A stretch of 64,000 nucleotides of DNA from NCBI RefSeq assembly GCF_028682455.1, contig NZ_JANHLD010000003.1:1178001-1242000 (forward strand), given 5' to 3'. A model generated the notes under the pieces. It was not told the origin of the DNA and did no database searches. It saw only the letters and a list, made by a program, of their open reading frames with translations. Below, piece after piece: positions 1 to 8,965 of this stretch. The position numbers were made by a program, and so were the translations under genes. The DNA comes from Pseudomonas putida (GTDB lineage Bacteria; Pseudomonadota; Gammaproteobacteria; Pseudomonadales; Pseudomonadaceae). Within the stretch, counting starts at the first letter, position 1. The number at the start of each line of letters is the position of its first letter.

Positions 1-47
1 GTCAGCAGGCTGACGGTGAAGCCAATGGCGATCCTGAGCCAACGCAC
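1..47 (-). CDS. retS: Start of probable hybrid sensor kinase RetS (partial)
   Basis: Only the first 15 codons are inside the window. On the minus strand a GTG at 47-45 opens a frame reading MRWLRIAIGFTVSLL, a positively charged start followed by a hydrophobic stretch, as expected for a signal peptide or first membrane segment. An AAGGGA ribosome-binding site lies 7 bases upstream. In Pseudomonas the gene downstream of purH-purD is retS, the hybrid histidine kinase that restrains the GacS/GacA biofilm switch, and the position and strand fit. The name rests on synteny and start signals only, because no catalytic domain is visible here. Confidence 0.45.
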   Translation of the reverse strand, partial: MRWLRIAIGFTVSLL

Positions 48-142
48 GACGAGATCCCTTCTTAGCAAAGTGCCGAATGATAACTATGCGCGGCGCGCCA
101 AGTCGAAGGCAAGGCCCACGAGGGGCCCTGTCGACGAGCCGG

Positions 143-170
143 AGGCAGGACGCCGATGGCGTCGCTGCCT
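143..170. repeat. Hairpin between purD and retS
   Basis: A 12-bp stem (AGGCAG-GACGCC, loop gat, GGCGTC-CTGCCT with one bulged base) lies just downstream of purD. On the plus strand it is followed by a run of six T, but nothing is transcribed towards it from that side. On the minus strand, where purD is read, there is no T-run, so its value as a purD terminator is uncertain. Confidence 0.4.
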
Positions 171-182
171 GCAGGCGCTTTT

Positions 183-1478
183 TTACTCGTGATGCTCGCC
201 ACGTTCACGGGCAATGGCGCGATAGCCGATGTCCGTGCGGTAGAAGCTGCCTTCCCAGTTGATTTCGGCCGCCAGGCGGTACGCCTGCTGTTGGGCGGCC
301 TCGACGGTTTCACCCAGGGCGGTGGCGCAGAGCACGCGGCCGCCGGTGGCAACCACTTGGCCGTCCTTGAGGGCGGTACCGGCATGGAAGACCTTGCCGG
401 TCAGCTTGGCTGCAGCATCCAGGCCGTTGATGACCGCACCCTTGGTGTAGTCGCCAGGGTAGCCGCCAGCCGCCAGGACCACGCCCAGGCTTGGTTGCGG
501 GTTCCACTGCGCTTCGACCTTGTCCAGGGCCTTGGCGAAGGCTGCTTCGATCAGCAGGACCAGGCTCGACTCCAGGCGCAGCATGACCGGCTGGGTTTCC
601 GGGTCGCCGAAGCGGCAATTGAACTCGATCACTTTCGGGTTGCCGGCCTTGTCGATCATCAGGCCTGCGTACAGGAAGCCGGTGTAGACGTTGCCTTCTT
701 CGGCCATGCCGCGCACGGTCGGCCAGATCACCAGGTCCATGACGCGCTGGTGCACTTGGGCGGTGACCACCGGTGCCGGGGAGTAGGCGCCCATGCCGCC
801 GGTGTTCGGGCCGGTATCGCCGTCGCCGACGCGCTTGTGGTCCTGGCTGGTGGCCATTGGCAGCACGTTCTGGCCGTCGACCATGACGATGAAGCTGGCT
901 TCTTCGCCGTCGAGGAACTCTTCGATGACCACGCGCGAACCGGCCTCGCCGAAGGCATTGCCGGCGAGCATGTCGCGTACGGCGTCTTCGGCTTCAGCCA
1001 GGGTCATGGCAACGATGACGCCCTTGCCCGCGGCCAGGCCGTCGGCCTTGATCACGATTGGAGCGCCTTTTTCGCGCAGGTAGGCCAGGGCTGGCTCGAT
1101 CTCGGTGAAGTTCTGGTAGTCGGCCGTCGGGATCTTGTGGCGAGCCAGGAAATCCTTGGTGAAGGCCTTGGAGCCTTCCAGCTGGGCTGCGCCCTTGGTC
1201 GGACCGAAGCAATCCAGGCCGCGGCTGCGGAACAGGTCGACGACACCGGCAACCAGCGGGCCTTCAGGGCCGACGATGGTCAGGGCAACGTTTTTCTCGG
1301 CGAAGTCAGCCAGTTGCTCCAGGGCAGTGACGTCGATGTCGACGTTCTCGCACTTGGCTTCGGTGGCAGTGCCGGCGTTGCCCGGGGCAACGAAGACTTT
1401 CTCGACCCGTGGGTCCTGAGCGACTTTCCAGGCCAGGGCGTGTTCACGACCGCCGCTACCGATAATCAAAACTTTCAT
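183..1478 (-). CDS. purD: Phosphoribosylamine-glycine ligase PurD (GAR synthetase)
   Basis: This 431-residue cytoplasmic enzyme joins glycine to 5-phosphoribosylamine with ATP, the second step of de novo purine synthesis. It begins MKVLIIGSGGREHALAWKV, the hallmark PurD N-terminus, and contains the ATP-grasp core (KADGLAAGKGV; EFLDGEEAS; FNCRFGDPETQ). Length matches the family. It is read in the same direction as purH, 122 bp downstream of it with a REP palindrome between them. The plus-strand reading frame across the same DNA is only a shadow. No damage is seen. Confidence 0.98.
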   Translation of the reverse strand: MKVLIIGSGGREHALAWKVAQDPRVEKVFVAPGNAGTATEAKCENVDIDVTALEQLADFAEKNVALTIVGPEGPLVAGVVDLFRSRGLDCFGPTKGAAQLEGSKAFTKDFLARHKIPTADYQNFTEIEPALAYLREKGAPIVIKADGLAAGKGVIVAMTLAEAEDAVRDMLAGNAFGEAGSRVVIEEFLDGEEASFIVMVDGQNVLPMATSQDHKRVGDGDTGPNTGGMGAYSPAPVVTAQVHQRVMDLVIWPTVRGMAEEGNVYTGFLYAGLMIDKAGNPKVIEFNCRFGDPETQPVMLRLESSLVLLIEAAFAKALDKVEAQWNPQPSLGVVLAAGGYPGDYTKGAVINGLDAAAKLTGKVFHAGTALKDGQVVATGGRVLCATALGETVEAAQQQAYRLAAEINWEGSFYRTDIGYRAIARERGEHHE

Positions 1479-1520
1479 GTCAAAACCTCGATGACGCTAA
1501 TTCGGATGGAGCGGCTCTTA

Positions 1521-1583
1521 GTAGGAGCGGGCTTGCCCCGCGATTGCGCGATGTGAGCGCATCGCGGAGCAAGCCCGCTTCTG
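1521..1583. repeat. REP palindrome between purH and purD
   Basis: Starts with gtaggagcgggcttgcc and ends with the inverted copy gcaagcccgcttc; the arms GCGGGCTTGC and GCAAGCCCGC are exact. This is the typical extragenic palindrome of the P. putida/fluorescens group. It sits in the purH-purD gap and could form a transcript hairpin that uncouples the two genes. Confidence 0.8.
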
Positions 1584-1600
1584 TATCAAGCCCGCACGTA

Positions 1601-3208
1601 TCAGTGACGGAAGTGGCGCATGCCGGTGAAGACCATGGCGATGCCAGCTTCGTCGGCGGCGGCGATCACTTCTGCGTCCCGCATCGAGCCGCCTGGCTGG
1701 ATCACGGCAGTGATACCCACTTTAGCGGCGTTGTCGATACCGTCACGGAACGGGAAGAATGCGTCCGACGCCATGACCGCCCCCTGTACCTGCAGGCCAG
1801 CATGCTCGGCCTTGATTGCAGCAATACGAGCGGAGTTCACGCGGCTCATCTGACCGGCACCGACACCGATGGTCTGGCGGTTCTTGGCATAGACGATGGC
1901 GTTGGACTTGACGTACTTGGCCACTTTCCAGGCGAAGATCAGGTCGTGGATCTCTTGCTCGGTCGGCGCACGCTTGGTGACGACCTTCAGGTCGGCCTCG
2001 GTGATCATGCCGATATCGCGGCTCTGTACCAGCAGGCCGCCGGTGACACGCTTGTAGTCCCAGGCAGCGGCACGTTCGGCCGACCACTGGCCGCAGGCCA
2101 GCAGGCGTACGTTGGCCTTGGCGGCAACCACGGCGCGGGCTTCTTCGCTGACGCTCGGGGCGATGATCACTTCGACGAACTGACGCTCGACGATGGCCTT
2201 GGCGGTTTCGGCATCCAGCTCGCGGTTGAAGGCGATGATGCCGCCGAAGGCCGACTCGGTGTCGGTGGCGTAGGCCAGCTCGTAGGCCTGGCGGATACCG
2301 CCTTCGGCATCCGGGCTGACGGCCACGCCGCACGGGTTGGCGTGCTTGACGATCACGCAGGCCGGCTTGACGAAGCTTTTCACGCACTCGAGTGCAGCGT
2401 CGGTGTCGGCCACGTTGTTGTACGACAGCTCTTTGCCCTGCAGCTGGACCGCGGTGGCGATGCCGGCTTCGGCAGGCTTGGCCTCGACATAGAACGCCGC
2501 GCTCTGGTGCGGGTTTTCGCCGTAGCGCATTTCCTGGGTCTTGACGAACTGGCTGTTGAAGGTGCGCGGGAACTCGCTGCGGCCTTCGGTGCTCAGGGTC
2601 TCGGCCACCTGGTTCACGGTGCCCATGTAGTTGGCGATCATGCCGTCGTAGGCCGCGGTGTGCTCGAACGCCTTGAGCATCAGGTCGAAGCGCTGGGCGT
2701 AGGTCAGGCCACCGGCCTTCAGGCTTTCCAGCACCTGGCCGTAGTCGCTGGCGTTGACCACGATCGCCACATCCTTGTGGTTCTTGGCAGCCGAACGGAC
2801 CATGGTCGGGCCGCCGATGTCGATGTTCTCGATGGCGGTCGGCAGGTCGCAGCCTGGCTTGGAGATGGTCGCTTCGAAGGGGTACAGGTTGACGGCTACC
2901 AGGTCGATCGGCTTGATACCGTGCTCGGCCATGATGGCGTCGTCAGTACCGCGGCGGCCGAGGATGCCACCGTGGATCTTCGGGTGCAGGGTCTTGACCC
3001 GGCCGTCCATCATTTCGGCGAAGCCGGTGTAGTCGGCAACTTCCACCGCGGCAACGCCATTGTCCTGGAGCAACTTGAAGGTGCCGCCGGTGGACAGGAT
3101 CTCGACGCCGAGCTGTTGCAGCTCACGGGCGAATTCAAGGATCCCGGTCTTGTCGGAGACGCTGATCAAGGCGCGGCGGATCGGCAGGCGGGTAGTCTGG
3201 TCGGTCAT
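1601..3208 (-). CDS. purH: Bifunctional AICAR transformylase/IMP cyclohydrolase PurH
   Basis: This 535-residue enzyme carries out the last two steps of IMP synthesis. The N-terminal IMP cyclohydrolase half (LPIRRALISVSDKTGILEFA; STGGTFKLLQDNG; KTLHPKIHGGIL) is followed by the AICAR formyltransferase half with the conserved VIVKHANPCGVA region and ending PGGSMRDAEVIAAADEAGIAMVFTGMRHFRH in pieces. The start MTDQTTRL at 3208 is chosen over an in-frame ATG 12 bases upstream because GGA lies at a proper distance only from the former. It is transcribed towards purD, and fis lies upstream beyond a hairpin. Confidence 0.97.
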   Translation of the reverse strand: MTDQTTRLPIRRALISVSDKTGILEFARELQQLGVEILSTGGTFKLLQDNGVAAVEVADYTGFAEMMDGRVKTLHPKIHGGILGRRGTDDAIMAEHGIKPIDLVAVNLYPFEATISKPGCDLPTAIENIDIGGPTMVRSAAKNHKDVAIVVNASDYGQVLESLKAGGLTYAQRFDLMLKAFEHTAAYDGMIANYMGTVNQVAETLSTEGRSEFPRTFNSQFVKTQEMRYGENPHQSAAFYVEAKPAEAGIATAVQLQGKELSYNNVADTDAALECVKSFVKPACVIVKHANPCGVAVSPDAEGGIRQAYELAYATDTESAFGGIIAFNRELDAETAKAIVERQFVEVIIAPSVSEEARAVVAAKANVRLLACGQWSAERAAAWDYKRVTGGLLVQSRDIGMITEADLKVVTKRAPTEQEIHDLIFAWKVAKYVKSNAIVYAKNRQTIGVGAGQMSRVNSARIAAIKAEHAGLQVQGAVMASDAFFPFRDGIDNAAKVGITAVIQPGGSMRDAEVIAAADEAGIAMVFTGMRHFRH

Positions 3209-3237
3209 TTCAGATTCCATAACGCGGTGGAGTCAGC

Positions 3238-3275
3238 AAAAAAGGCGACCTCATCGAATGGGAGCCGCCTTTTCT
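3238..3275 (-). terminator. Likely terminator after fis
   Basis: Between the fis stop and the purH start there is an imperfect hairpin whose outer stem is AAAAGGCG/CGCCTTTT. Read on the minus strand it ends in an A/T-flanked run of T. It would separate the dusB-fis transcript from purH. Confidence 0.55.
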
Positions 3276-3290
3276 GGTTTGGATGCTTGC

Positions 3291-3611
3291 TTACAACAAA
3301 TCGTACTGCTTGAGTTTCTTGCGCAAGGTGCCGCGGTTGAGCCCGAGCAGCTCGCTGGCCTTGGTCTGGTTGCCCTTGACGTAGTTCATCACGCTTTCGA
3401 GCAACGGCGCTTCGACTTCCGAGAGCACCAGGTTATACACGTCCGTGACGGCCGCGCCCTCCAGATGGGCGAAATAGTTGTGCAGCGCCTTTTCCACACT
3501 GCCGCGAAGGGTCTGACCTTCTTCGCTCGGTGTATTCAGGTGCTGTTTCAGGTTGACGTTGTCGCTCACGGGCGTTGTTCCACTCACTAAAGTCTCGGTC
3601 ATCATCGTCAT
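3291..3611 (-). CDS. fis: DNA-binding protein Fis
   Basis: This 107-residue nucleoid protein bends DNA and controls growth-rate-dependent genes. The C-terminal helix-turn-helix GNQTKASELLGLNRGTLRKK and final LKQYDLL are essentially the family consensus, and the preceding helices (VEAPLLESVMNYVKG) form the dimer core. The start overlaps the stop of dusB (ATGA), giving a dusB-fis operon as in enterobacteria and other pseudomonads. The N-terminal arm is somewhat longer than in E. coli Fis (98 residues), as usual for Pseudomonas. Confidence 0.97.
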   Translation of the reverse strand: MTMMTETLVSGTTPVSDNVNLKQHLNTPSEEGQTLRGSVEKALHNYFAHLEGAAVTDVYNLVLSEVEAPLLESVMNYVKGNQTKASELLGLNRGTLRKKLKQYDLL

Positions 3612-4621
3612 GCGGCCACCCCTTGTCCGTCCTCTGTCTCAAGGCTCTGTTCACGTTCGCGGAAAAAACCACGAACGTTGGCGCACTGCGCTTGCGTATC
3701 TTCCAAACGATTGAACTGGGCGCGAAATTCCCTGGCGCCCGGAAGCGTTGCCAAGTACCAGCCGACATGCTTGCGGGCAATGCGTACACCCATCACATCG
3801 CCATAGAAGGCGTGCAGGGCGGCCAGGTGCTCAAGCAGAATGCGTTCCACTTCTTCCAGCTGTGGCACCGGCAATTGCTCGCCGGTGCGCAGGTAATGCT
3901 CGATCTCGCGAAAGATCCAGGGCCGCCCCTGGGCAGCCCGGCCGACCAGCAGGCCGTCGGCGCCCGTTGCCTGAAGCACGGCCCGGGCCTTTTCGGGCGA
4001 CGTGATATCGCCGTTGGCAAAGACCGGGATCGACACCGCCTGCTTGATCGCAGCGATGGTGTCGTACTCGGCTTCGCCGGTGTACAGGTCGGCGCGGGTT
4101 CGTCCATGGACCGCCAGTGCCTGGATGCCAGCCTGTTCGGCAATCTTCGCCACCGTCAGGCCGTTCTTGTTCGCCCTGTCCCAACCCGTGCGGATCTTCA
4201 GCGTGACCGGTACGTCCACGGCGGCAACTACCGCGTGGAGGATCTCGCTGACCAAGGCTTCATCTTTCAATAAAGCAGAGCCTGCAGCCTTGTTGCAGAC
4301 TTTTTTTGCCGGGCAACCCATGTTGATGTCGATGATCTGGGCGCCCGCCTCGACATTGGCCCGGGCCGCCGCTGCGAGCATCTGCGCGTCACCACCGGCG
4401 ATCTGGACCGAGCGCGGCTCGGGATCACCTTCGTGAATCATGCGCAGGCGCGACTTGCGGCTGTTCCACAGGCTCATGTCGCTGCTGACCATCTCCGACA
4501 CCACCAGGCCTGCGCCCATTCGTCGGCAGAGCTGACGAAATGGCTGGTCCGTTACCCCGGCCATCGGCGCGAGGATCAGGTTGTTCTGCAGTGTGTATGG
4601 GCCGATGCGTACCGCCGACAT
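3608..4621 (-). CDS. dusB: tRNA-dihydrouridine synthase DusB
   Basis: This 337-residue FMN enzyme reduces uridine to dihydrouridine in the tRNA D-loop. It shows the TIM-barrel start LILAPMAGVTDQPFRQLCR, the catalytic-cysteine segment INMGCPAKKVCNKAAGSALL, KIRTGWD and VHGRTR, and FANGDITSPEKA and GRAAQGRPWIF, which bind FMN and RNA. It is the first gene of the dusB-fis pair and its stop overlaps the fis start by four bases. Length is normal. Confidence 0.96.
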   Translation of the reverse strand: MSAVRIGPYTLQNNLILAPMAGVTDQPFRQLCRRMGAGLVVSEMVSSDMSLWNSRKSRLRMIHEGDPEPRSVQIAGGDAQMLAAAARANVEAGAQIIDINMGCPAKKVCNKAAGSALLKDEALVSEILHAVVAAVDVPVTLKIRTGWDRANKNGLTVAKIAEQAGIQALAVHGRTRADLYTGEAEYDTIAAIKQAVSIPVFANGDITSPEKARAVLQATGADGLLVGRAAQGRPWIFREIEHYLRTGEQLPVPQLEEVERILLEHLAALHAFYGDVMGVRIARKHVGWYLATLPGAREFRAQFNRLEDTQAQCANVRGFFREREQSLETEDGQGVAA

Positions 4622-4737
4622 AGGAGTTCCCTGTTGTGGGGCCGGATCATTAGAGTTCGAAAAAGGGTTGGCATGATACCCGCTCTCGGTGACCGGATAA
4701 AGATGGATTTGGATAAAATCTGAACAGCTGCGGCGTT

Positions 4738-4765
4738 ATGCCCGCCAGTTTGGTGAGGCGGGCAT
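4738..4765 (-). terminator. Hairpin downstream of the zinc-ribbon gene
   Basis: Perfect 9-bp arms ATGCCCGCC/GGCGGGCAT with a 10-base loop lie 12 bases after the stop codon at 4778 on the minus strand. The following DNA is only moderately T-rich, so termination is probable but not certain. Confidence 0.45.
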
Positions 4766-4777
4766 GCGTGCGCAGGG

Positions 4778-6043
4778 CTATTCGGGGGAGCGGAAGCTGA
4801 GGCTGTAATTGACGGCCTTGGGGCCCGGGTCGAGGATGTCCAGGGCGATATGGATCGGCACCTGGCTGGGCATCTCGCCCTTGCCGGCCAGCTCGCCGCT
4901 CAGGTATTCGGCGGGTTTGAAGCGCCGGCTGGCGATCAACTGGCCGTTGAGGTCGGCAAAGCGCAGTTCCAGCAGCGGGAACGGCTGGGTGAACGGTGCC
5001 CGGTTGTAGATGATCGCGTCGACGATCAAGGCGCCATTGAAGTCCGGATGGCTGCGTACCACCAGGTTGCTGCTTTTGATCCGGTCGATGTCGACCCGCG
5101 AAGGCACCTTGCAGCCCACTTGCGGGCAGAGTTGCTGGAACCACGGGCGGTACTGGTCCTGGCGGGCGAGCTCGTCGAAGTGGTACCAGATGTACTGGCC
5201 GGCCAGGGCGGCAGCGGCCAGCAGGATCAGCAGGATCCACAGCAGGCGCTTGCCCCAGTGGGCCTTGGGCTTCTGCCAATCCAGTTGCAGCGGATCGTCG
5301 ACCAGGTCGAGCAGCGGTTCCTTGCGCGCAGGGCGGCTGGAGGCCGGGCCCAGGCCGGGCTCGCGGCGCTCGTCGTCAGCTTCCGGGGCGTCGAAGTCGT
5401 CTTCCGGCTCCTTGGCCGACAGGCGTTCGACCGGCGGTTCATCGAGCTCGGCGGCCAGCGGGCGAGTGGGTTGGGCAGGGGGATCGAGGTCGTCGTCCAG
5501 TGCTTCCAGCGACAGCGAGGGCTCGGTGCGCTCGCCTGGGGCAGGGGCAAGATCCAGCGGCTCCTGCTCGACCAGTGGTGGCAAGGGCTCGTCAAGTGCC
5601 TCGGCTGGCGCTTCGCGCTCGTTTGCCGGGGTGCTGAACAGGCTGTCGGGCCAATGCGGATCGTCGGTTTCCGGCTCGTCGCGGTGCGCGCTGAGGTTTT
5701 CCTCGCGCGCGGGGCCTGCCTTGAACTCGGTGGTTGGCTGGATTTCGCGCTGCTCCAGCCGCGCCAGTTCCTGGTCCAGGTCGAGCTGGTCGAGGTCAAG
5801 CTCGGCGGCGCTCCACTCGCGCGGGCTGATCGGTGTTGGCGGCGCAGGGGGCGCCGGCTCCACGACTGCAGGCTCGCTCGCGGGGTTCTGCGCCGCACTC
5901 TGCTCCAACAGCTGTTTGGCAGCGTTGAAAACCTGAAGGCAAGCGCCACAACGGACCACGCCACGGGCCACGCTCAACTGATTGTGGTTGACGCGAAAGC
6001 TGGTCTGGCAATGCGGGCACTGGGTGACGAAACTGTCGGTCAT
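4778..6043 (-). CDS. Zinc-ribbon and DUF3426 membrane protein
   Basis: This 421-residue protein has three parts. Residues 1-40 hold an MJ0042-type zinc ribbon with two CxxC knuckles (CPHCQTSF and CGACLQVF). Residues of about 45-260 are an acidic, proline- and glutamate-rich low-complexity linker. A single membrane helix (LLWILLILLAAAALAG, about 265-285) is followed by a roughly 135-residue DUF3426 domain, predicted periplasmic. It lies 40 bp downstream of prmA and is probably cotranscribed with it. The biochemical role of this family is unknown to me, and the zinc ribbon should sit in the cytoplasm. Confidence 0.85.
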   Translation of the reverse strand: MTDSFVTQCPHCQTSFRVNHNQLSVARGVVRCGACLQVFNAAKQLLEQSAAQNPASEPAVVEPAPPAPPTPISPREWSAAELDLDQLDLDQELARLEQREIQPTTEFKAGPAREENLSAHRDEPETDDPHWPDSLFSTPANEREAPAEALDEPLPPLVEQEPLDLAPAPGERTEPSLSLEALDDDLDPPAQPTRPLAAELDEPPVERLSAKEPEDDFDAPEADDERREPGLGPASSRPARKEPLLDLVDDPLQLDWQKPKAHWGKRLLWILLILLAAAALAGQYIWYHFDELARQDQYRPWFQQLCPQVGCKVPSRVDIDRIKSSNLVVRSHPDFNGALIVDAIIYNRAPFTQPFPLLELRFADLNGQLIASRRFKPAEYLSGELAGKGEMPSQVPIHIALDILDPGPKAVNYSLSFRSPE

Positions 6044-6083
6044 GCGGCGATCCGGGTTGTGCAGAAGGTTATTCTAGGCCCAC

Positions 6084-6962
6084 TTAACGGCGGCGACCAC
6101 TGATGCGTACCCAGCCGTCACGGACGCTGATCGGGTCGAGGTCGAAGTCCTTGGCATAGGCCGCGGCCACTTCATCGCCCTGTTCGGCGAGGATGCCCGA
6201 CAGGGCCAGCAAACCGCCCGGGCGAACCAGGGTGGACAGCTGCGGGGCGAGGGATACCAGCGGGCCGGCGAGGATATTGGCTACCAGCACATCGGCCTGC
6301 ATTGCCGGCATGTGCTCGGGCAGGTACAGGGCAAAGCGCTCGTCGGCGATGCCATTGCGTCCGGCGTTGTCGCGGGAGGCTTCCAGTGCCTGCACGTCGA
6401 TGTCGGTACCCACCGCTTCGCGGGCACCCAGCAGCAGGGCCGCAATCGCCAGGATGCCCGAGCCGCACCCGAAATCGAGCACCTGGGCGCCGTTCAGGTC
6501 CTGGCCGTCCAGCCATTCGAGGCACAGGGCGGTGGTGGGGTGGGTGCCGGTGCCGAAGGCCAGGCCCGGGTCGAGCAGCAGGTTGACCGCCTCGGGCTCG
6601 GGCGCGGCGTGCCAGCTCGGTACGATCCACAGGCGCTGGCCGAAGCGCATTGGCTGGAAGTTGTCCATCCAGCTGCGTTCCCAGTCCTGGTCTTCGATGA
6701 CTTCGGCCTGGTGCTCCGGCAGCGTGGCGCCGGTCAGCAGTTGCAGGTGGGCGAACACGGCATCGGCATCGGTGTCGGCTTCGAACAATGCCAGCAGGTG
6801 GGTGTGCGACCACAGCGGGGTGGTGTTGAGGTCCGGTTCGAAAATCGGTTGGTCTTCGGCGTCCATGAAGGTGACCGAAACCGCGCCGACTTCGAGCAGG
6901 GCGTCTTCATAGGTTTCGGCTTGATCCGGGCTGATGGCCAGACGTACTTGCAGCCAAGGCAT
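6084..6962 (-). CDS. prmA: Ribosomal protein L11 methyltransferase PrmA
   Basis: This 292-residue SAM-dependent enzyme trimethylates ribosomal protein L11. The N-terminal substrate domain (MPWLQVRLAISPDQAETYED) precedes a Rossmann fold with DPGLAFGTGTHPTTALCLEW, the SAM loop VLDFGCGSGILAIAA and VLVANILAGPL. The ATG at 6962 gives the conserved MPWLQ start; a GTG 9 bases upstream in frame is less likely. It is followed by the zinc-ribbon gene and preceded by the accC terminator. Confidence 0.96.
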   Translation of the reverse strand: MPWLQVRLAISPDQAETYEDALLEVGAVSVTFMDAEDQPIFEPDLNTTPLWSHTHLLALFEADTDADAVFAHLQLLTGATLPEHQAEVIEDQDWERSWMDNFQPMRFGQRLWIVPSWHAAPEPEAVNLLLDPGLAFGTGTHPTTALCLEWLDGQDLNGAQVLDFGCGSGILAIAALLLGAREAVGTDIDVQALEASRDNAGRNGIADERFALYLPEHMPAMQADVLVANILAGPLVSLAPQLSTLVRPGGLLALSGILAEQGDEVAAAYAKDFDLDPISVRDGWVRISGRRR

Positions 6963-7084
6963 GGCGGGCACCTTTGGAAAAATCTACAGGGGCAGCGCAG
7001 GGCTGCGAGAAGCCCGCCAGTTTACTTGAGTGCGAGGGATTTGTGGGAATGCTTCGCGGGGCAAGCCTGCGTCTGCAGGCGCAC

Positions 7085-7118
7085 AAAAAAAGACCCCGGC
7101 CAATGGCCGGGGTCTTTT
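7085..7118 (-). terminator. Rho-independent terminator of accBC
   Basis: A perfect stem AAAAGACCCCGGCC/GGCCGGGGTCTTTT with loop aat lies 16 bases beyond the accC stop. Read on the minus strand it ends in seven T. This is the clearest intrinsic terminator in the window. Confidence 0.92.
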
Positions 7119-7133
7119 CACATCACTGTGGAA

Positions 7134-8489
7134 TCACTCCTGGTTGGCCAGTTTGTGTTCCAGATAGTGAATGTTGACGCCACCTTTGCAGAAACCTTCA
7201 TCACGCACCAGGTCGCGGTGCAGCGGGATGTTGGTCTTGATACCGTCGACGACGATTTCGTCCAGGGCATTGCGCATGCGTGCCATGGCTTCGTCACGGT
7301 CTTTGCCGTAGGTGATCAGCTTGCCGATCAGCGAGTCGTAGTTCGGTGGAACCGCGTAACCGCTGTACAGGTGCGAGTCGACGCGAACGCCGTTGCCGCC
7401 TGGGGCATGGAAGTGCTTGACCGTGCCTGGGCTCGGGATGAACTTCTTCGGGTCTTCGGCGTTGATCCGGCACTCCAGGGAGTGGCCACGGATCACGACG
7501 TCATCCTGGGTGAACGACAGCTTGTTGCCAGCGGCGATGCTGAGCATCTCCTTGACGATGTCGATACCGGTGACCATCTCCGAAACCGGGTGCTCCACCT
7601 GAACACGAGTGTTCATTTCGATGAAGTAGAACGCGCCGTTCTCGTAGAGGAACTCGAAGGTGCCGGCACCACGGTAGCCGATCTCGATGCAGGCATCGAC
7701 ACAGCGCTTGAAGACTTCCTGGCGGGCTTTTTCATCGATGCCCGGGGCAGGCGCTTCTTCCAGGACTTTCTGGTGGCGGCGCTGCAGCGAGCAGTCGCGG
7801 TCACCCAGGTGAACGGCGTTGCCCTGGCCATCGGAGAGTACCTGGACTTCCACGTGGCGTGGGTTGGTCAGGAACTTCTCGAGGTAGACCATCGGGTTGC
7901 CGAACGCAGCACCGGCTTCGGTACGGGTCAGCTTGGCCGAGGCGATCAGGTCTTCTTCCTTGTGCACCACGCGCATGCCGCGACCACCACCGCCACCGGC
8001 GGCCTTGATGATCACCGGGTAGCCGACTTCACGGCCGATGCGCAGGGCTTCTTCTTCGTCTTCCGGCAACGGGCCGTCGGAGCCCGGTACGGTTGGAACG
8101 CCCGATTTGATCATTGCGTCCTTGGCCGAAACCTTGTCGCCCATCAGGCGAATGGTGTCGGCTTTCGGGCCGATGAAGGCAAAACCGGAGTTCTCCACCT
8201 GTTCGGCGAAGTCGGCGTTTTCAGCGAGGAAGCCATAGCCTGGGTGAATGGCGGTAGCGCCGGTCACTTCGGCAGCGGCGATGATCGCTGGAATGTGCAG
8301 GTAGGACTGGCTGGCCGAAGCAGGACCGATGCAGACCGACTCGTCTGCCAGGCCCAGGTGCATCAGTTCGCGGTCAGCCGTGGAGTGTACGGCGACGGTC
8401 TTGATGCCCAGCTCTTTGCAGGCACGCAGGATCCGCAGGGCAATTTCCCCACGGTTGGCGATCAGGACTTTTTCCAGCTTCGCAGACAT
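7134..8489 (-). CDS. accC: Biotin carboxylase AccC
   Basis: This 451-residue subunit of acetyl-CoA carboxylase uses ATP and bicarbonate to carboxylate the biotin on AccB, the committed step of fatty-acid synthesis. It has LIANRGEIALRILRACKELGI, the ATP-grasp glycine loop KAAGGGGGRGMRVV, HVEVQVLSDGQGN, and EMNTRVQVEHPVSEMVTGID. The start MSAKLEKV at 8489 has a GGAGAG ribosome-binding site; an in-frame ATG 21 bases upstream lacks the conserved sequence. It follows accB by 17 bp in one operon ending at the terminator at 7085-7118. Confidence 0.98.
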   Translation of the reverse strand: MSAKLEKVLIANRGEIALRILRACKELGIKTVAVHSTADRELMHLGLADESVCIGPASASQSYLHIPAIIAAAEVTGATAIHPGYGFLAENADFAEQVENSGFAFIGPKADTIRLMGDKVSAKDAMIKSGVPTVPGSDGPLPEDEEEALRIGREVGYPVIIKAAGGGGGRGMRVVHKEEDLIASAKLTRTEAGAAFGNPMVYLEKFLTNPRHVEVQVLSDGQGNAVHLGDRDCSLQRRHQKVLEEAPAPGIDEKARQEVFKRCVDACIEIGYRGAGTFEFLYENGAFYFIEMNTRVQVEHPVSEMVTGIDIVKEMLSIAAGNKLSFTQDDVVIRGHSLECRINAEDPKKFIPSPGTVKHFHAPGGNGVRVDSHLYSGYAVPPNYDSLIGKLITYGKDRDEAMARMRNALDEIVVDGIKTNIPLHRDLVRDEGFCKGGVNIHYLEHKLANQE

Positions 8490-8506
8490 CGTTGGCTCTC
8501 CGCGGT

Positions 8507-8965
8507 TCAAACGATGGTGAACAGCGGCTGGTCGAACTCAACCGGCTGACCGTCTTCTACCAGGATGGATTCGATCACACCGCTGGTTTCAGCTTCGATG
8601 TGGTTCATCATCTTCATGGCTTCGACGATGCACAGGGTGTCGCCTTTCTTCACGGTCTGGCCGACTTCAACGAAGGCTGGCGAGGTTGGCGAGGCCTTGC
8701 GGTAGAAGGTACCGACCATTGGCGAACGAGCAACGGTGCCGTTCAGCTTCGGTGCGGCGGCTTCGGCAGCAGGTGCGGCTGCAGCGGCAACGGGAGCCGG
8801 GGCTGCAACAGGAGCGGCGACTGGAGCCGGAGCGTAGTACTGCTGGGCTGGAGTCTTGCTGTGACGGCTGATCCGTACGGATTCCTCGCCTTCCTTGATC
8901 TCCAGCTCGTCGATGCCAGACTCTTCCAGCAGTTCGATCAGTTTCTTGACTTTACGGATATCCAT
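8507..8965 (-). CDS. accB: Biotin carboxyl carrier protein AccB
   Basis: This 152-residue carrier holds the biotin cofactor on a C-terminal lipoyl/biotinyl domain. The biotinylated lysine lies in the perfect motif EAMKMMNHIEAE. The N-terminal helix (MDIRKVKKLIELLEES) is followed by an Ala/Pro-rich flexible linker (about residues 40-70) that lets the carrier swing between AccC and the transferase. It is cotranscribed with accC. Confidence 0.98.
   Translation of the reverse strand: MDIRKVKKLIELLEESGIDELEIKEGEESVRISRHSKTPAQQYYAPAPVAAPVAAPAPVAAAAAPAAEAAAPKLNGTVARSPMVGTFYRKASPTSPAFVEVGQTVKKGDTLCIVEAMKMMNHIEAETSGVIESILVEDGQPVEFDQPLFTIV

Noticed and set aside
156..1556. Long open frame on the plus strand across purD
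   Set aside because: It is the antisense shadow of purD: high-GC codon bias keeps the opposite frame open, and the product has no recognisable domain.
1544..3313. 589-codon plus-strand frame across purH
   Set aside because: Antisense of purH; Asp/His/Gly/Val-rich composition is the typical mirror of a GC-rich gene.
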